Shown: positions 41,816-50,951, counted from the stretch's first letter. The stretch: 64,000 nucleotides of DNA from an uncultured Clostridia bacterium (GCA_947625125.1 CANQNF010000006.1:48490-112489); one strand, 5' to 3'. Translations and numbers: made by a program. The notes: generated by a model from the letters alone, not told the origin.

Positions 41816-43408
41816 TCAGCTTAAGCTCTCTATAAGCCCCTTGAAGCCGTAGCGCTTAAATATTTTTTTGTAGTAGTCGGCCTCGTCGAAGATGAGCGCG
41901 TCTATGGCTTTCATGCCCAAAAGCTCCACCGGAGCCTTGTCGTCGGTCATTATCTTATCCCCGGGAATGTATTCCTCAAGGTTTTCATAGACGTTTACCA
42001 TCAGGGCGTTGAGGTCGGGGTTTTTCTCCTCGCCGACGTTTTTAGCCATGACCGCCTTTATATCGCCGTCAGACGCGAACAGCTCGACGTTTGAGCTTCT
42101 TGTTACCGGGACGGTGTATACGTTTTCAAAGACGGAGGAGACGGTGTCGGAGAGGTAGGTGTTTATTCCGCCGTCGCCGCCGGTCTTCATGTTCATGTTC
42201 ATGACCATGACCCCGCCGGGGTTGAGATGGTCTTTGACGAGAGTGAAGAATTCGACCGAGGACATCTGGAACGGGATGGTTATATCCTGATACGCGTCGA
42301 CCATAATAATATCGTATTTTTTGTCTATGGCATTAAGATACGCTCTGCCGTCGTAGAGCTCGACGTGCAAGCTTTCGGGCAGGCTGAAATATTCCCTCGA
42401 AAGTGAGATTATATTTTCATCTATTTCGACTCCCTCGAAGTTCAGGTTGTCAAAATATTTTGAGCATTGCGTGGCATAGGTGCCGGTGCCCATGCCGAGA
42501 ACCAAAACGTCGAGGCCGTCCTTTTCATGCACTCCCGCCATATACGGCGCCGCCATCGCGTAGTCGTAATACATCCCCGTCAGGCCGCGGGATTTTTCAT
42601 ATACCGACTGAACTCCGAACAGGACGTTCGTCGACAAGATAACTTCGCTGTCGTTTTCGGTGACTTGCAGATAGTTGTAGACCGATTCGCCCTCGTATTC
42701 TATATCGTCCTGCCAAAAGGCGAACGACGACGCCGCGCCGACAATGCAGAAAATTATAGTTATTATCACGGCTATCGCCATGTGGATAAGCTTTCTTTTT
42801 TCGGATATGAAATACACCGCCGAAAGAATGAGGAGTATACCGGCGAAGATAAGAAACGTGGCGGACGTGCCGACCGAGGGGATTGTGATGAACGTCGGGA
42901 CGAACGTGCCGATTATGGAGCCTATGGTGTTTGAGGCGTTGAGTATACCGACGGTGCGGCCGGAGCTGTCGAGGCTGTCGACGGTATATTTTACGAGCGA
43001 GGGCGTGACCGTTCCCAAAAGAAACAGCGGGAATACGAATATCGCCATGCACGCCGCAAACGCCGCCCAGATAAGAAGATTAGAATTCACGGCAAGTATC
43101 AGAAGCCCCGAGATGCCGACAATTATATATCTGCCCAAAAACGGGATGCCGGCGAGCCATACGGCGGCCACGGTGATTCTTAAATAGAGCCTGTCCGGGT
43201 CGGGGCTTTTGTCGGCGGAGCGCCCGCCGTAGATGTTTCCGAGCGCCATCGCTATCATTATGGTGCCGATGATTATGGTCCATACTATCTGCGAGGAGCT
43301 GAAATACGGGGCTAAAAGCCGCGAAGCTCCGAGCTCGGCTGCCATGACCGACATACCGGCGAAGAATTCCGTCAGATAGAGGTAAATTTTGTTTTTCAGG
43401 ATCTTCAT
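41816..43408 (-). CDS. fused MFS-like membrane domain and spermidine synthase-like methyltransferase-fold domain
   Basis: About 530 residues. The N-terminal part (about 1-225) has six to seven membrane helices with the family opening EFFAGMSVMAAELGASRLLAPYF split over two helices. The C-terminal domain (about 250-500) has the spermidine synthase fold: VLVLGMGTGTYATQCSKYF (nucleotide-binding glycine loop), VEIDENIISLSREYF, DGRAYL and IIMVDAYQDITIPFQMSS. The polyamine-site catalytic Asp in the classical enzyme is not clearly conserved, so the substrate is open. The start at 43408 has AGAGG upstream. Confidence 0.85.
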   Translation of the reverse strand: MKILKNKIYLYLTEFFAGMSVMAAELGASRLLAPYFSSSQIVWTIIIGTIMIAMALGNIYGGRSADKSPDPDRLYLRITVAAVWLAGIPFLGRYIIVGISGLLILAVNSNLLIWAAFAACMAIFVFPLFLLGTVTPSLVKYTVDSLDSSGRTVGILNASNTIGSIIGTFVPTFITIPSVGTSATFLIFAGILLILSAVYFISEKRKLIHMAIAVIITIIFCIVGAASSFAFWQDDIEYEGESVYNYLQVTENDSEVILSTNVLFGVQSVYEKSRGLTGMYYDYAMAAPYMAGVHEKDGLDVLVLGMGTGTYATQCSKYFDNLNFEGVEIDENIISLSREYFSLPESLHVELYDGRAYLNAIDKKYDIIMVDAYQDITIPFQMSSVEFFTLVKDHLNPGGVMVMNMNMKTGGDGGINTYLSDTVSSVFENVYTVPVTRSSNVELFASDGDIKAVMAKNVGEEKNPDLNALMVNVYENLEEYIPGDKIMTDDKAPVELLGMKAIDALIFDEADYYKKIFKRYGFKGLIESLS

Positions 43409-43551
43409 GGAAACGTACCTCTTATAAAAAATTGCAGATAGGGATATTGTATCACAAAAATATGAGAAAATCAAGTGTATAAACCGGCAGATATGCAGCA
43501 TAATAAAATCGGGCCAAAGCCCGGGCTAATTTCAAAGGAAGGATAATTGAA

Positions 43552-43920
43552 ATGAAAAGAATTTTAGCGCTGATAATTTCACTCACAGCGGCCGCCATGC
43601 TCTTTGCGGGATGCGGCGACAGCGACGTTTACGACCGCCCCGGCACCGGGACGACGCTCTCGCCGGACGAGGATATCGCGACGACCATGCCCGAAATAAG
43701 CGACGACAACGGCAGCTACAGCGCCGACCCCGACGGAGACGTGAATCAGACGACCGACGGCGGGATTTTGGAGGACGGCGAGGATATGCTCGAAAGCGGC
43801 GCCGAGGATCTCGGCGACGGACTTGAGGACCTTGGCGGTGACATCAAGGACATGGGCGAGGGCGAGAACCGCACCGACGAGGGCGACTCCCACGGAGCCA
43901 CCAACGGCAACTCTCACTGA
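43552..43920 (+). CDS. small acidic lipoprotein, 122 aa
   Basis: Signal MKRILALIISLTAAAMLFAGC with lipobox FAGC (Cys21). The remainder is disordered, rich in Asp, Gly, Glu, Thr and Ser, with a repeating LEDGEDMLESGAEDLGDGLE pattern. No enzyme motif is visible; possibly a surface linker or metal-binding protein. Monocistronic with ribosome site AAGGAAGGA, followed by the third large palindrome. Confidence 0.7.
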   Translation: MKRILALIISLTAAAMLFAGCGDSDVYDRPGTGTTLSPDEDIATTMPEISDDNGSYSADPDGDVNQTTDGGILEDGEDMLESGAEDLGDGLEDLGGDIKDMGEGENRTDEGDSHGATNGNSH

Positions 43921-43948
43921 TAGTCTCCCCCCCCCGATCTGCCCCAAA

Positions 43949-44104
43949 CCGGCAGCGTGGGAAACTCGCCTCGGCGCAGACCTCCCCCTTACGGCGGAGC
44001 CCGCTCCGGCTTACGCCGGACCCCCGTCGGCTTCGCCGACGGGCCGCCGGCCTGCGGCCGGCGGGCGGGCTCCGCCCGAGGGGGAGGTCTGCGCCGGCTG
44101 CCGG
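43949..44104. repeat. multi-branched perfect palindrome, copy 3
   Basis: ACCGGCAGC (from 43948) pairs with GCTGCCGGT (to 44105). GGCGCAGACCTCCCCC pairs perfectly with its complement at 44079-44094, and GGCGGAGCCCGC with GCGGGCTCCGCC. Three inner hairpins follow: TCCGGC/GCCGGA, CCCGTCGGC/GCCGACGGG with TTC loop, CCGCCGGCC/GGCCGGCGG with TGC loop. It sits between two convergent genes. Confidence 0.87.
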
Positions 44105-44221
44105 TAAGCCGAAAACTCCCCCTCTGCCCGCAGAAGTAAAACCCGCCGACGGCGGCCCGATACATAAAAAATCCCCCGACCGCAAAAGCAGCCGGGAAGT
44201 TCGGTTTATAGGGGGAAACGA

Positions 44222-44755
44222 TCAGTAGTTTTCTTTTCTGACTTCAAAGAAAGACTGCGGATGAGCGCAGACGGGGCAGACGGCCGGGGCTTTCTTGCCG
44301 ATGACAAGGTGTCCGCAGTTGCGGCACTCCCACATGGTCTCCTCCGACTTCTCGAAGACTTTCTGCATCTCGACGTTGTTAAGAAGCGCTCTGTATCTTT
44401 CCTCGTGAGCCTTTTCGATGGCGGCGACGGCCTTGAATCTGTAGGCGATGGCGGTGAAGCCCTCTTCCTCGGCCTCCTTGGCAAAGGTTGCGTACATATC
44501 GGTCCACTCGTAGTTCTCGCCCTCGGCGGCAGCCTTGAGGTTCTCGGCGGTAGTGCCGATGCCCTGAAGCTCCTTGAGCCAGAGCTTAGCATGCTCCTTT
44601 TCGTTTTCGGCAGTCTTTAGAAAGATCTCCGCGATCTGCTCATAGCCCTCTTTCTTGGCGACGGAGGCGAAGTATGTGTACTTGTTTCTCGCCTGGGACT
44701 CGCCGGCAAAAGCGGTCTGTAAATTCTTTTCGGTCTTTGAACCCTTTAATTCCAT
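44222..44755 (-). CDS. rbr: rubrerythrin
   Basis: A peroxide-reducing di-iron protein for oxidative-stress defence in anaerobes. The 177 residues contain a ferritin-like four-helix domain ([42 protein letters not shown] supply the Glu/His ligands) and a C-terminal rubredoxin-like knuckle [20 protein letters not shown]. It has its own strong promoter. Confidence 0.95.
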   Translation of the reverse strand: MELKGSKTEKNLQTAFAGESQARNKYTYFASVAKKEGYEQIAEIFLKTAENEKEHAKLWLKELQGIGTTAENLKAAAEGENYEWTDMYATFAKEAEEEGFTAIAYRFKAVAAIEKAHEERYRALLNNVEMQKVFEKSEETMWECRNCGHLVIGKKAPAVCPVCAHPQSFFEVRKENY

Positions 44756-44803
44756 AAAAATAACCTCCCGTTTGATTTTTTGATGCTATGCATCTTCATT
44801 AGT

Positions 44804-44832
44804 ATTGTAACAGCTTTTTTTGATTCTGTCAA
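44804..44832 (-). promoter_or_regulatory. rubrerythrin promoter
   Basis: On the minus strand TTGACA (44827-44832), 17 bases, TACAAT (44804-44809), about 45 bases upstream of the gene. Confidence 0.8.
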
Positions 44833-44879
44833 GTGAAATTTTGAGAATAGTTAAACAAGAACTCCCATATCGCACAAAT

Positions 44880-44906
44880 CGCCCCTGCCGGCGGTCGGCA
44901 GGGGCG
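44880..44906. terminator. hairpin after PrsA-like gene
   Basis: CGCCCCTGCCG (44880-44890) and CGGCAGGGGCG (44896-44906) pair perfectly around GCGGT. Confidence 0.6.
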
Positions 44907-44913
44907 GGGGTTT

Positions 44914-46110
44914 TTATTCTTCCTCGGCTTCGGGGAACGCCTTTTCGGGCTTGTAACGCTTGATCGCGCTGTCGTTCACGTTGACGGTGTACTTAGCAAG
45001 CTCGGTGTTTATGAGCTTTGTGTACTCGTCGTCGAACAGATCCTGCATGATGCCGGAGCGGTAGCTGTCATACAAATCGTCGCGCTCGGTGATGTCGAGC
45101 CTCTGGACAACATAGAAGCAGGTGTCGTCCTGGACGACCGCGCAATCGCCGGTCTTGACCGTCGTAAAGACGTAATTCACAAACTTCTCGGTCGGGTAAG
45201 TCGCGTCCTTGGAGAGCACGCTCTCGTTGGCGTAGGGGTCGACTATCTCGGCGTTAAGAGCGCCGTCGTCCTCGGTCTCGCCCGTCTCGTCGGTATTTTC
45301 GGGAACATCTTCCTCAGTCTCCGTGACGTCGTCCGCAGCGTCGGTTTCATCCGCGTTCTGAATCTCAAGCTCGGCGTTGTGGCGCTCGATAAGCTCGTCA
45401 AAGTCCGCGCCGCCCTGTGCGTCGGCAAGATACTCGTTCGCAAGTTCTAACTGCTCATTCTTTCTGCCCTCGTCGATAGCGTCGTCAACGCTGTCCGCAA
45501 ATGTGAATGTCATATACTTGACTCTTGCATAGTTCTCGGCAAAGAAGTCCATGACCTCTTCCTCGGTGGTGCCGTTTCTGCCGCCTACCTCGTAATATGC
45601 GTCAAAGACCTTGTTTTCTTTAAGTTTGGCAAGAAGAGCCATCTCGTAAGAATCCTCGCCTATGCCTATTTTCTCGAAAGCTTCGCCGGAGTTCTGCCAG
45701 CCGCTTCTGACCTGAGAATCGAGCAGGCTCTGCTCATCGTCGGTTATCTCAAGGCCGAGTTCGTTAAAGAGCTTGTCGACGACGGTGTACTGCTTGCACA
45801 TGTCGATGGCATAAGAATTGATATGGTCCTCAACAGTCTCGCCGCTTGAAAGCGCCGCAGAAAACAGCGTTTTGTCGACGTATCCGAGGTTGTAATAATA
45901 GATATAGGGATAGAGATAGGTCTCGCTGTCCTCCTGGGCGAGCTGGTAAAGAGCGTCGCCGTAGCCCTCGGTCTGGTAGTAAATGTAAAGTCCGGCGGGC
46001 ACCTTGTTTCCGTCGACCTCGCATATCCACCTCGTATCGCCGCAGGCCGCAAGCCCGAGCGTAAGGCAAAGAGCCAGCAAGACTGCTGCAAATCTTCTTA
46101 ATCTTGACAT
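44914..46110 (-). CDS. PrsA/SurA-like foldase lipoprotein
   Basis: 398 residues. The signal peptide ends LGLAAC (Cys23). A SurA_N-like helical region (about 50-200) includes VVDKLFNELGLEITDDEQSL and a TTEEEVMDFFAENYARVKYM segment that normally precedes a parvulin domain. The central part is an acidic Glu/Asp/Thr-rich insert (about 250-290). The C-terminal region contains VFTTVKTGDCAVVQDDTCFY, typical of PrsA ends. A canonical parvulin active site is not clear, so chaperone rather than isomerase activity is likely. It probably assists folding of exported proteins. Confidence 0.75.
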   Translation of the reverse strand: MSRLRRFAAVLLALCLTLGLAACGDTRWICEVDGNKVPAGLYIYYQTEGYGDALYQLAQEDSETYLYPYIYYYNLGYVDKTLFSAALSSGETVEDHINSYAIDMCKQYTVVDKLFNELGLEITDDEQSLLDSQVRSGWQNSGEAFEKIGIGEDSYEMALLAKLKENKVFDAYYEVGGRNGTTEEEVMDFFAENYARVKYMTFTFADSVDDAIDEGRKNEQLELANEYLADAQGGADFDELIERHNAELEIQNADETDAADDVTETEEDVPENTDETGETEDDGALNAEIVDPYANESVLSKDATYPTEKFVNYVFTTVKTGDCAVVQDDTCFYVVQRLDITERDDLYDSYRSGIMQDLFDDEYTKLINTELAKYTVNVNDSAIKRYKPEKAFPEAEEE

Positions 46111-46293
46111 TTGGAATTCCTCTTTTCGGTATTTAAAAAATTACTTTTATCAGCGCCTTATTTGGCATACTTGATTATTATAGCACAATTCAACGGCTTT
46201 GTCTATAGTTTTTTAAAATTTTTCGGGGGGGTGAAAGCGCTGCCACATAAAAGGCGAAAAAAGAAAACCGCCTGCGGTCTCCCGACCCGGGAC

Positions 46294-46441
46294 AAGGTAT
46301 TCGCGCTCATGCTATTTTTAGTATCCCTCTCCCCCGCCCCCTCCCCTTGGGGGAGGGGGCTGTGCTACACCCGGGTTTCCTGCAAGCCCTGTCGGGGGAG
46401 GGGGACTTTTCAATAGCATTCGCGCGAAGCGCGAATACCTT
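46294..46441. mobile_element. MITE-like repeat with terminal inverted repeats, copy 1
   Basis: The left end AAGGTATTCGCGCT...CATGCTATT and the right end, reading AATAGCATT...GCGCGAATACCTT, are mutual inverses apart from a 7-base gap. The inside has CCCCCTCCCC/GGGGGAGGGG and a GACTTTTCAATAGCAT block. A second partial copy is at 49296-49410. There is no coding capacity. The rest of the 46.1-46.6 kb gap shows nothing else. Confidence 0.65.
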
Positions 46442-46578
46442 AATAACAAACGCCGTGCTTTAACGTTTTAAATCGACTCACCGTTCATGCATTACCCTCC
46501 CCCACGCCGGCGGCATGCGGGACGCCCCAAAACACTGTCCCCGCCAAAAACGCCGAATTTAATTGCCTCACCTATGCC

Positions 46579-46911
46579 CTACCTCCCCCTGCCTATCGCA
46601 TACCGCAGGACCCTGAAAATATTTTTCCGGGCACGGCCAAGGGTCCGCGAAACGCTCGGCGGGCATACCCCGTGGCGCTTCGAGATCTCATAAATCGTCA
46701 ACCCCTCGAAGTAATATTCTTCCACAAATTCCCGCTGGCGGTCGGTGAGGGCCTCGTCGATCGCCGTTTTTATCGCTGTTTTTACCGAAGATTTTGCCGA
46801 ATATTTTGCCGAGGATTTTACCGGATTTTGGTCGGGCCGCGCTGCTGAATGATCAAAAAAATCAAAAAATTCGACCTCGATTTCATCGATCAGCGCCCGG
46901 CTTTTGCGCAT
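46579..46911 (-). CDS. sigma-70 region 4-like DNA-binding protein
   Basis: 110 residues. The N-terminal half is charged with SAKYSAKSSVKTAIKTAI low-complexity sequence. The C-terminal half is a sigma region 4 helix-turn-helix (LTDRQREFVEEYYFEGLTIY, then EISKRHGVCPPSVSRTLGRA). There is no region 2, so it resembles phage late-gene activators rather than a full sigma factor. It overlaps the upstream gene by 22 bp. Confidence 0.72.
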   Translation of the reverse strand: MRKSRALIDEIEVEFFDFFDHSAARPDQNPVKSSAKYSAKSSVKTAIKTAIDEALTDRQREFVEEYYFEGLTIYEISKRHGVCPPSVSRTLGRARKNIFRVLRYAIGRGR

Positions 46912-47201
46912 TTTTCCCTCTCTGAAACGTACGCGATCAGCTCGCGCATATCCGCCAAAACCTCGTATCTTTCGGCCTCGACGGTCGATTTTCGCAGCTC
47001 GAGGTCCTTGATTTTTTCGACATCTCTTTCGCTTCGCAAAAGCTGCGAGAGCTCCTGTTTTTTTCGGTTCAGGGCATGTGCTTCTGCGCTGTAGCGGTCG
47101 ATCATCCGCCTGAAATCCGCAAGCCCGTCGGAGCTTGTCATCACGATAGAGCGCCTTGCCATGCCGGTTTTTCTATATTCAGAAAGCTTAACTGTGTTCA
47201 T
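46890..47201 (-). CDS. small coiled-coil protein
   Basis: 103 residues, strongly helical: RRMIDRYSAEAHALNRKKQE, then LLRSERDVEKIKDLELRKST and a helix to the C-terminus. The start at 47201 follows AAAGAAAGG. It is coupled by overlap with the sigma-region-4 protein and may be its partner. It resembles small phage-derived proteins in style only. Confidence 0.6.
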   Translation of the reverse strand: MNTVKLSEYRKTGMARRSIVMTSSDGLADFRRMIDRYSAEAHALNRKKQELSQLLRSERDVEKIKDLELRKSTVEAERYEVLADMRELIAYVSEREKCAKAGR

Positions 47202-47380
47202 TTTCTTTGCCTTTCTTTTACATTTTGATAATTTTCCGCACGAGAACATTTGTTCCATTCCTTAATTACAAGTATAGCCGAAAATTTCAGTTTGTCAATA
47301 GGGTAAAGAAAACGAGTCCAATTTTTCGGACAGATGACAGATTGTCAGAAATCAGAAAAGCAGGCAAAGAGTTTGAACGA

Positions 47381-47421
47381 AAAATCCCCGTCGAAATCCG
47401 CAAGGATTCGATGGGGATTTT
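47381..47421. terminator. terminator downstream of tatD
   Basis: AAAATCCCC (47381-47389) and GGGGATTTT (47413-47421) form the outer stem, with TCGAAATCC/GGATTCGA inside and GCAA in the loop. Symmetric, so it works in both directions. Confidence 0.7.
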
Positions 47422-47502
47422 CTATACCCTCCTACATTGCCCAGCTCGCCAGCGAATACCTTTTCACCTTGGACACCCGATAGGATTGAAATTATTCCCC
47501 CA

Positions 47503-48288
47503 TCAATCCTCCCCCACCCCAAACACTCTCTTAGCGTTTTCGACCGACATCGCCGCAAGCTCGTCCGCGTCCATGCCCCGAATAGCCGCAGCACGCTCGA
47601 TAACATACGGTATCATCGAGCTGTCGGAGCGCCTGCCGCGAAACGGTTCGGGCGCCATGTACGGGCAATCGGTCTCGAAAAGAATTCGATCGGCGGGCAT
47701 GTTCTGCGCCACTTCAACAGCCTTTCGTGCGTTTTTAAAGGTCAGCGCGCCGGTAAAACCGATGTAAAGTCCGAGCCGCAGGGCCTCTTTAGCTGTCTCC
47801 CATGAACCGGAAAAACAGTGTAAAATTCCCATCGGCCGAAGCTCTTTCAGGACGTCTAAAGTGTCCTGCGAGGCGTCGCGTGAATGAACGATAACCGGCA
47901 GCCCAAGGGCGTTTGCGAGCTTCACCTGCTCCCGAAACCAAAAAATCTGGCGCTCGCGGTCGAAGCCGTCGTAGTGGTAGTCGAGGCCGATTTCGCCGAC
48001 CGCGACGACTTTTTTGTTTTTGGCAGCAAGGCTGCGCAGCCGGTCGAGGTCGTTTTCTGAAGCGCTTTCGAGGTTTTCGGGGTGAACGCCAACCGAAGTG
48101 TAAAAGTTTGGAAATTTTTTGGCATTCTCTATGCCGAACTCGGCAGATTTAACGTCGGTCGAGGCGTGGACTGCGCCCGCGAGCCCAGACTCGAAGAGCG
48201 AGCCGAGGAGCGCCTCGCGGTCGGCGTCGAACGCCGGGTCGTCATAGTGGCAGTGCGTGTCGAAGATGTTTTTTAGGGTCATATTCAT
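47503..48288 (-). CDS. tatD: TatD-family metal-dependent DNase
   Basis: 261 residues with the TatD metal motifs in order: DTHCHYDD (His12, His14), GEIGLDYHYD (catalytic Glu), VIVHSRDA, ILHCFSGSW and FETDCPYMAP. It is a 3'-5' exonuclease acting in DNA repair and turnover. Ribosome site GAAAGGAC. Monocistronic, ended by the symmetric terminator. Confidence 0.95.
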   Translation of the reverse strand: MNMTLKNIFDTHCHYDDPAFDADREALLGSLFESGLAGAVHASTDVKSAEFGIENAKKFPNFYTSVGVHPENLESASENDLDRLRSLAAKNKKVVAVGEIGLDYHYDGFDRERQIFWFREQVKLANALGLPVIVHSRDASQDTLDVLKELRPMGILHCFSGSWETAKEALRLGLYIGFTGALTFKNARKAVEVAQNMPADRILFETDCPYMAPEPFRGRRSDSSMIPYVIERAAAIRGMDADELAAMSVENAKRVFGVGED

Positions 48289-48499
48289 CGTCCTTTCGGG
48301 GGAAAATTGCAGCGGGGTATTAAGGTGTTACAGTATTACGGCATGGGTGTTTAGTGGCATTTGGCATTGCCGGAACTGTGGGAAGGGGGTGCTGATACCG
48401 GGGGGCATTGCAGGCGTGCTGACGTTAGCGAAATCGAGGTTTACCGATATTGCACGCAAGGTATGTACGGGTTGTTAAAATATGAACGGTGATAAAGAT

Positions 48500-49200
48500 G
48501 TGGTTTTAGCACTTTAAAGCGGTTAAAATCGCTGCCGTAAGCAACAGCGCTTTAAAGCGGCTCAATCAGTACAGAGAGTGAAAATATATAAGAATGCGCT
48601 TTAGCACTTTAAAACGCATGGTTGAACATGAGAAGTTATAAAGCAGAATTGAAAAAGATTGATTTATCATTTTAAAGTGGCGCAACAAGTGCCGTTTCAA
48701 CAGCCCTATAGATTTTATCACTTTAAAGCGGCACTGTAGGTTGAAGCTTAAGATAGAAAAACGATTTTAGCGATTTAAAGCGGCGTAAATCAATGTAGAG
48801 AGTGGAAGATATATAAGAATGCGCTTTAGAACTTTAAATCGACGCAAGATTTATTAACCGCATCTCCTCCACCCCTCGCTCGCGGCTCCTGCCGGATTCG
48901 CTCGCTCGGGGCATGTGCAAATCTAAGGCTTTGCTCCTCGCCCCGACCGGGGACACCCGCTCGCGGGCTCCCTACATACCTTTTTCTGAACGCAGTCCCG
49001 CCTCTCTGATGAGGGAGATCGTTGGCATGACTTGTTGCGGTTGCAGTAAATTCTGAATAAAATTTACTTTATCACTTTAAATCAGTGATACTCTTCATCA
49101 CTCGAAACAAAACTTTGGATTTACCGCTTTAAAGCGACATAAATTGACTCTGTCTACAGCAATGCACTGAATTTAGCGCTTTAAAGTGGTGCAAGATTTA
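48500..49200 (+). repeat. array of TTTAGCRCTTTAAAGCGG-like palindromic cores
   Basis: About ten degenerate cores centred on TTTAAA occur near 48505, 48550, 48602, 48666, 48718, 48768, 48831, 49073, 49117 and 49176, mostly 45-62 bases apart. Two longer units around 48563 and 48789 share GAGAGTG and ATATATAAGAATGCGCTTTAG. Two copies of a longer tail (GCAAGATTTATTAA...CCCCTCGCTCGC...CTGCCGGATTCGCTCGCTC) follow at about 48845 and 49190. Non-coding. Confidence 0.75.
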
Positions 49201-49295
49201 TTAAATACAGCCCCTCCACCCCTCGCTCACAACTCCTGCCGGATTCGCTCGCTCGGGGCTTTGAGTAAGGCTAAGGCTTTTGAGCTCCTACTTAT

Positions 49296-49410
49296 CACCC
49301 TCCCCCTGAACCCCTCCCCTCAGGGGAGAGGGCTTTGCTCACCTAAGATTTCAGCAAGCCTCGTTCGGGGAGGAGGGACTTTTCAATAGCATGAGCGGAG
49401 CGAATACCTT
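49296..49410 (+). repeat. MITE-like repeat, partial copy 2
   Basis: CCCCTCCCCTCAGGGGAGAGGG, then GCTCACC, TTTCAGCAAGCC, and GACTTTTCAATAGCATGAGC with a closing GCGAATACCTT mirror the right part of 46294-46441. The left terminal repeat is missing. Nothing else was recognised between 49411 and 49826. Confidence 0.6.
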
Positions 49411-49826
49411 GTCTTGGTTAGCAGCAGAGGGCTGGGTTCATAACCCCTTGGGCAATAGAGGCTGCCCTTTCTTGATAGCAAGGTGTGAGTCGTATGAGCT
49501 GCAGTATCGCGCAGTCAGGCATATCAATGCGTGTTATCGGTGCTGCCAGCCGCCGGAACCAATGCAAGGGGGGGAGTTTATGTCAAAAATTTACCCGCAA
49601 CCCGCTGAAACAATGCTTCGTGGAGCCCATCAAACATAATCCGCTCCATATGCACATTTGGAATTGTCGCCGTAGGCCTTGCAATTCCCGGTGGGATGTG
49701 GTAAAATGATATTATACACAATATAGCACATTTTTGGGCGGGGCGCAAGTCAAAAATGCTCGGAACATGCCCAAAAATATACAAATAGTAATATTTTATT
49801 GCAGTTATACTTTGAGGAGGATTATA

Positions 49827-50663
49827 ATGCTGCCTATCACATTCCCAAACGGGCTTAAAAAGGCCTTTACGCTCAGCTACGACGACGGCTGCTACGACGA
49901 TCTGAGGCTCATCGAGATGATGGAAAAATACGGCGTTCGCGGAACGTTCAACGTAAGCTCGGGGATAACCCGTCCCGAGGGTCAGGAGCCCTGCGGAAGC
50001 TGGGAGCGCCTTACGCTGAGCGAGCGGCAGGCATACCGTCGCGACGGCGTCGAGGTCGCAGTCCACGGTCAGACCCACCGCGATTTTACAAGAATTTCCG
50101 AGCCGGAGCTGATCTACGAAATTATGGGCGACAAACAGGCCCTCGAAAGCGAATTCGGCTGCCTCGTAAGAGGCGCCGCCTACCCCTACGGAAGCTTTAA
50201 CGACCTCAGCGTGGAGCGGCTGAAAAACTGCGGAATAAAATACTGCCGGACCGTCTGGAGCGACCACTCGATGGCACTGCCGAGCGACTGGCTGAGGCTT
50301 CGCCCGACCGCCCACCACAACGACCCCGAGCTTCCCGGAATTATCGACAGTTTTATTTCGGGGCAGCAGCCTGCCCCCGACCGGCCGTCTGCGCTTAAAA
50401 TGCTCTACATTTGGGGGCACACGCCGGAGTTCAGGCGGGACGGCAACTGGCAGATGATGGAAGATTACCTCGGCAGGCTCGCCGGCCGCGACGACGTCTG
50501 GTACGCGACGAACCTCGAGATCTGCGAGTACGCGCTCGCCGCGAACGCGCTCGAGTACTCCGCCGACGGGCGCATCGTGCACAACCCGACCGCCAAGACG
50601 GTCTGGCTCGACGACCGCGGGAACGCGGTAAAAGTAGAGCCGGATGAGACAGTGGGGGTGTAG
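49827..50663 (+). CDS. polysaccharide deacetylase-like protein (CE4 fold)
   Basis: 278 residues, no signal peptide. CE4 motif 1 is TLSYDDG (catalytic Asp pair). Motif 2 is VHGQTH, with the two metal histidines spaced as in HxxxH. AYPYGSFND matches motif 3. The C-terminal region (YIWGHTPEF and a small beta tail) resembles cytoplasmic deacetylase-like proteins. The start at 49827 follows GAGGAGG. It is probably active on N- or O-acetylated sugars; the substrate is unknown. Confidence 0.83.
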   Translation: MLPITFPNGLKKAFTLSYDDGCYDDLRLIEMMEKYGVRGTFNVSSGITRPEGQEPCGSWERLTLSERQAYRRDGVEVAVHGQTHRDFTRISEPELIYEIMGDKQALESEFGCLVRGAAYPYGSFNDLSVERLKNCGIKYCRTVWSDHSMALPSDWLRLRPTAHHNDPELPGIIDSFISGQQPAPDRPSALKMLYIWGHTPEFRRDGNWQMMEDYLGRLAGRDDVWYATNLEICEYALAANALEYSADGRIVHNPTAKTVWLDDRGNAVKVEPDETVGV

Positions 50664-50919
50664 GGGGAGCGCGTTCCCCACCCTTAACCCCCTTACTTCC
50701 CCACGCTCACAATCCCAAAATAATCCCACCTACTTCAGCCCTTGTCCCAATAGCCAATGGCTGATTTTTATGTATATTCACAATATTTACCAAAAGCGAC
50801 CGCCACCAAATCCCCGGTCAGCTCTTGTCAAGGCAATTGTTTTCGCGTAATTTTTCAACTCAAGCCATTTGATTCCTCGTATACCCATACTATATCGCTC
50901 TGCCCCAAATCTTAATAAT

Positions 50920-50951
50920 TTCTTAAGAAACACCCCCTTGCCTCTTAAGAA
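50920..50951 (+). promoter_or_regulatory. paired CTTAAG dyads upstream of ABC operon
   Basis: TTCTTAAGAA (50920-50929) and CTCTTAAGAA (50942-50951) have centres 22 bp apart, on one DNA face, about 45 bases before the first gene. They are likely regulator boxes of the kind used by two-component response regulators. The rest of the 50664-50996 gap has no recognisable feature. Confidence 0.5.

Noticed and set aside
48500..49200. CRISPR array
   Set aside because: The recurring cores are short, palindromic and not identical, spacer lengths vary, and no cas genes are present in the window.
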